A stretch of DNA of 64,000 nt from Sambucus nigra (Eukaryota > Streptophyta > Magnoliopsida > Dipsacales > Adoxaceae), in NCBI GenBank assembly GCA_949130495.1, contig OX422221.1, positions 24,005,917 to 24,069,916 of the forward strand, in the 5' to 3' direction. Positions 59,464 to 64,000 of the stretch are shown piece after piece. A program made the translations under genes and the position numbers. The notes below the pieces were generated by a model. It worked only from the letters and a program-made list of their open reading frames with translations, made no database searches and was not told the origin of the DNA. How positions within the stretch are numbered: position 1 is the first letter of the stretch; the number at the start of each line of letters is the position of its first letter.

Positions 59464-62420
59464 TGTGACACCCCGACTAATTAAATATCGGGTAGCTACT
59501 CCTTTATTAAATCAATACAAAATGCCAAGTTGGTCCAGTTAATAGCATCACTGTCGAAAACATTTTTAATGATTACTAACCACCTATTATTTAAAAAGTG
59601 AGTTGTCAAATTTTAAATTAAATCTGATTAACATGCAATAAATGAAATATAGAAATGTAACACAACCATTCACGATAAAGTCCAACTATAATGAATCAAT
59701 AAGTAAAGTTGAGTCTCGAGGAAATACTCCTCACAACAATCCCAATATGAAATGAAATAGAACAAGTCTGCATACTGAAATAATTACAAAACCAAAGTCT
59801 GAATAACTGATATGTAAAATGAAATGTCTGTAAAAGAAATTGGCGACATGCCCTACAACTGATGAAATCTGAATATGGAGTCAAGGCAAATGAAGCGTCT
59901 AATATCAAGGCCCTGTAACTTCCACAACAGCTACAGCTCGTCACCTGACTGGAAATACTATGCATGGTGTCCTTGTGGCTGGGCACCTAAAAATGTTTTT
60001 TACAAAAAAGATAGATTTGAAAGCAAACGGGTCAGAGCCCGAATGTGGAGAGTATTTTAAAAACAGCAAGTGCTTTAATAACAATTAAAACAATGAATGC
60101 AAGATACATGTTAGGACGTGCTCTCACATGAAATACTCACCTCTCGTCTAACAGTACACTCCTAACGTTCCTGTACCCATTCATGTGTTATTTATCTAAC
60201 TAAACCATCATAAATTCAAACCCAACTACTCGATTCATAATATGAATTCCCAATGTTATTACTTAAATAGATAGCTTTACTTGAACTTGGATTCTCAATT
60301 ATTAGCATTACAATTCACGGCATGTTATCCCTTTTTAGCTCTACAAGTAGTTACTATAAATTATTCTCGCAATTTAAACATAACAAATTCCTTTTCATTG
60401 AACCGTATATTATTCACATCATAAATATACTATACAAGCACCTCGAGGATAAGCTGTTGTTCACACATACTCTGCTATCCATCCCGGTACATCAGTACAT
60501 AAGGATTACGAATTCCGAATCTCTCAGGAATTGTTAGAATAAACACCACACACAAAAATGGAGGCGAACATAATTCAACATATCCATGGTCACGTACATA
60601 CCTACGTTCCATAGTCAGCTGGCTTAATAACTCACAATTAAGTCATTCCCTTTAACTATGTCCTCTAGGTACCAAACTAAATCCGGGCACACAAGGATTA
60701 GAAGGCCCTAAGCGAACGTAAACCTCCCGTGATAGCAAGTATGGTAGGTATGTCATACACATAAGATCATATACTAAGCATGCACACATCTTAGATATCT
60801 CAATATTAATACAGGTATTTTCTACATCCTTATACCATTATTCCAAATGTATACATTTTAAGTCTTCCGATAATATATAATGTAGACTGTCGACACATCT
60901 CACGTCATAGATTCTTATACTTAAAACCTATCTCAAAGGGGTTACTAAGTTTCCTAATATTCCCACATATTACATCATTATTGTTAAGGTCCTTACTTCT
61001 GCCCCAAACCTCAATTTATCAACTTATTCAAAATTACTTTATTAATCCTAATATTATCTCACTTATCAATCTTCAATAGCTTTTAGAATAATTCCTCAAA
61101 TTAAATTCTAATTAAGGTCCGAACTTTATAACCATACCTATTGGTCTTCCTTAAGTCTAAGGATATTCATAAGGTCTCCAATAATATTTTCCAAGGGTTA
61201 ACATCATTAAAATTTAACTAGGGAAATTTTACTCTTTCTGGGAAGGTCTATCGATCGACCTTGACCTTCGATCGATCGATGGTGGTCTATCGATCGACTG
61301 ATGAATGTCGATCGATCGAACGCACCAGGTAGGCTGCGGACTGCTTCGTTTTGCAGTTTTCAAATCAACTAAAAACACCATTAACAAGCATGAAACTGTA
61401 AGATAACGTTATAATATCATTATACAACCATCCTACAACAGTGTTAACTTTCTAAAACCAATAATTCATCATTCAAGGGCTTTGTATGGATCAAATCTTC
61501 ATCAAGAATTCTAGTTTTCTATTTCTTTCAAGAACATTAATAAACTTCTTCTAAAATCCATTTTTAAATCATCAAGGGTCATAATTCTGAATTCATAATT
61601 CATCCAGAATGTTTCTACATGCAGTCCCTAACATAGTTCATAGTTTTACATCTTCAAATTCATGGGTCTAATCAATCTTCCAAGATAAATTTGATAATTT
61701 CCTAAACATGGAAAAGCATAGCATTAAATCAATTGGAATTAAACCACTTGCCTTAATCTTTCTCTTAATTTGAGGTTGAATCTTGAAGGTTGAATCTTTT
61801 CTCTCTCTCTCTCTGCAGAATTCTCCTCTTTCTCTCTCTCTCTACAAGTTCTTCTTAAGGTGATAATGGAGGTGGGGTTGGTTTTTGCCAGTTTTTAAAG
61901 TTTCTAACTTCTCCCGTAGCCCACTACCTAAATTGGGGTTGAAAATGGCTTAGTGGGTTAAGACTAAGTCAGATTTTTAACTCTAATTTTCGTGGTTTTA
62001 ATTACCCAATTTCTGAAATTACCAAACTACCCTTATACGTTGCCGGTGTGGCCTAAAAATGCCCCGGGACCCAAACCAAGCTCCCGGCTAGTGTTTTCTG
62101 ACTATTTCGACCCTTTTGGACTCGTTGGCGCACTCAAAATGACCATACGGGTGATAAAAATAAAATTCACTTTTTAATTCAAATAATTATATTCCAAACG
62201 CGACTGTCACGCGCGTCCCAACAAAATTTCTCAAATTGTCGTATTTCAATCTCGCGACAATTTCAATAGTTCCAATATTCATATATTGCCATATATACAC
62301 ATTATAATCAAATACTAACTCACATCTCGTTAATATTTTATCCGGATTAATTTTCAATTAATACACATTTAATTCAATTAATCCCCAAAAATAGATATCA
62401 CGAAAATACGGGGTATTACA
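59464..62420 (-). repeat. LTR A, right (5' LTR of outer element), 2.96 kb
   Basis: Pairs with 41100-44058. The tcgatcgatcga cluster is at 61247-61322, with several G-to-T changes relative to the partner. The CCCCG duplication follows directly. Confidence 0.93.
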
Positions 62421-63647
62421 CCCCGTAATGTTTAGAATAAAATATTACGACATAAATGGATTTAATGATTTCGAATTTATTATAACAATAAATTATATTG
62501 GGAAGATTTGAAATTAAGCGAGTAAAATTTTAATTTAAGTAAACATTGATGATTTTACAAATAACACATAAATAAATTTTTTGGCGTGTGTCGTTTTACC
62601 ATCATAAAATGTCTAAGTGAAATAAAAATAATTTGGACGTATTTTGGGGAGCATTATAGACTCGGTTTAATGTTTTAAATATTTAAAATTGGTTCCGTGT
62701 CATAAGTATATGAGTTGGGGAGCTTTGGGGCTACTTGGGTTACGGATTTAGGTTTATTTGGGGCTCTAAAAGATGGATTTTAGGCCCAACTCGGGATTAC
62801 CCACTAAAGGAGTGTTTAAGTGGGCGTAAACCACTCCCCCAATATCATTAGAGGAAACCTAAATTAGAAGTCATGGGAGAGAAAAGGGAGAAACAACAAA
62901 GAATGGAAAAGGAGGAAGAACCAAAGAGAAAATCAGGGGAGCTTCAAGAGAAATTCTTCTACAAAATTTAAGGCAAGAACTCTCTTACTTAATTTATGTT
63001 TCCAATTTATTTCTTAATGCATATAACTATTCCCTTTAAATTTCTGGGATTTAGGTTTAAAAATCATTTATTTGATGTTGGACAACACATGTAGGAGACT
63101 GATTTATATGTAGATTTTGTCCCAGATATTAGGTATCGAAAATCTGAATATTGATGGAAGATTGTTTAGGGCTTGATGATTAAATGGGAACATAATGATA
63201 AATTAATGTAGAGGATATTTATGTTAATTTTGGAATGAAATCGTGATATAAACCGCATAACAAATGCGCTTATTTTGTGTTAGATAAGACTGAAATTTGG
63301 AGAATGATCCAACATAAAAATCCTTAATCAATGCAATTTTCTTTTGGGGTTTTTAGTGTATCAGTTATGGGTTTGCTTTTGGGATTAGAACACATAAAAT
63401 TCTGGGTTATATAGATGTTTAAATTTTGGGATTGGTTTAACAATTGTGGGAATGCGTGTAAGGGTTTCTAGGCGTGTAAGGGGTTAAATATTCTGAGTTG
63501 AAATTTGGTTCTGGGAAGAAGGAGAAGCGTGGTGGAGAAGAAGGTTGTTCAAACGACCTGATATGTCGTTCGAACGACATGTCAAGTCGCGTGAACGACC
63601 AAGCCTATCGCTTGAGCGACGTCCCGTGGGTTTTTGACCTTTGTTAC
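62421..63647 (+). repeat. Plus-strand LTR-like fragment (element E) of the same superfamily
   Basis: Joined across the composite element, the sequence reads taataccccg|taatgtttag, like the start of these LTRs. It contains an agagaaaagggag-rich leader-like region near 62880 and, at 63549-63620, tcgttcgaacga-type palindromes at the position where the other LTRs carry theirs. It stops at 63648 where another LTR starts. No coding sequence. Confidence 0.55.
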
Positions 63648-64000
63648 TGTAATACCCCGTAATTTTATTAATTTTTATTTAATGGATTAATTGAATTAAA
63701 TGAGAATTAATTGGGAATTAATCCGAATGTAAATACTAACGGGACGTGAGTTGGTATTTGTTTATGATGTCAAAATTAAACATTATGGAGTATATATGGT
63801 ATCATATGAAAATTGAAAATATTAAAATTGTCGTGAGGCAGAAATACGACAATTTCGGAAATTAAGTTGGGACGCACGTGTCAGTCGCGTCAGGAATGAA
63901 TTTAATTAGATTAAAAAGTAAATTATATTTTATCAACTGAATTGTCATTTTGAGTGCGCCAACGTGTTCGGAAAGGTCAAAATAGTTAGAAAACACTACC
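63648..64000 (+). repeat. Start of another plus-strand Tekay-type LTR (element F), cut by window end
   Basis: TGTAATACCCCGTAATTTTA begins here. The remaining 350 bp is the diverged reverse complement of the right end of LTR A (for example ttgagtgcgccaacg, acgcacgtgtcagtcgcgtc, aaaacacta). The element continues outside the window. Confidence 0.85.

Larger units (their letters stand above)
41100..62420 (-). mobile_element. Composite nested Tekay/Del-type gypsy element, 21.3 kb
   Basis: The outer LTRs (subtype A) are at 41100-44058 and 59464-62420. The duplication CCCCG flanks the whole at 41095-41099 and 62421-62425, showing that these two LTRs entered as one element. Inside are two LTRs of another subtype (B) at 48552-51534 and 56397-59324 and two gag-pol regions, all in the same (minus) orientation. 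The chromodomain-like end of the integrase, tRNA-Met primer sites and 3-kb LTRs point to the Tekay/Del chromovirus lineage. Confidence 0.88.

Overview
The window is nuclear DNA of a flowering plant, most likely a eudicot with a repeat-rich genome. It is AT-rich and shows GT-AG introns, one plant-type O-methyltransferase gene and many plant transposable elements: Ty1/copia, Ty3/gypsy of the Tekay/Del and Tat/Ogre types, PIF/Harbinger, hAT and MITEs. There are no bacterial genes, no CRISPR array and no RNA gene that I can support. The species cannot be named from this sequence.

Layout. (1) 1-5440: a Ty1/copia element in + orientation with an unbroken gag-pol frame and a 3' LTR; its 5' LTR lies outside the window. 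(2) 5441-13470: microsatellites, a small TIR element, a decayed minus-strand copia 5' half (about 7540-9290), and a Tat/Ogre-type gypsy LTR with primer binding site (about 10614-12719) and a short leader remnant. (3) 13554-13680: a GC-rich coding-like scrap, then about 4 kb with nothing recognised. (4) 17707-34362: the only recognisable host gene, exons 2-4 of a caffeic-acid-type (COMT-like) O-methyltransferase. Exon 1 is not found. Intron 2 is about 13 kb and holds a copia-type LTR with an as-1-like motif, a minus-strand copia split by a 4.0-kb PIF/Harbinger element, a 599-bp hAT-type non-autonomous element, and a second decayed copia. Intron 3 holds a microsatellite, a 25-G run, a T-rich degenerate minisatellite and a second copy of the TIR element seen at 6.7 kb. 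A further MITE starts about 35 bp after the stop codon. (5) 34647-38304: nothing recognised.

(6) 38305-64000: a nested pile of related Tekay/Del-type gypsy elements. A plus-strand LTR plus primer binding site (38305-40961) is followed by a 21.3-kb minus-strand composite (41100-62420) flanked by the duplication CCCCG. The composite has two outer LTRs of subtype A and, inside, two LTRs of subtype B, with two separate gag-pol regions, both broken. The right part of the left gag region plus LTR B is almost identical to the matching part of the second element, so the composite is a recombinant rather than a simple insertion. Further plus-strand LTR pieces of the same superfamily follow, to the end of the window.

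How the parts relate. The transposon genes are self-contained; the only host function visible is SAM-dependent O-methylation. The main interest is structural: an O-methyltransferase gene inflated by layered insertions whose order can be read from target site duplications, and a chimeric nested gypsy array whose LTR subtypes carry different palindromic repeat clusters at the same LTR position.
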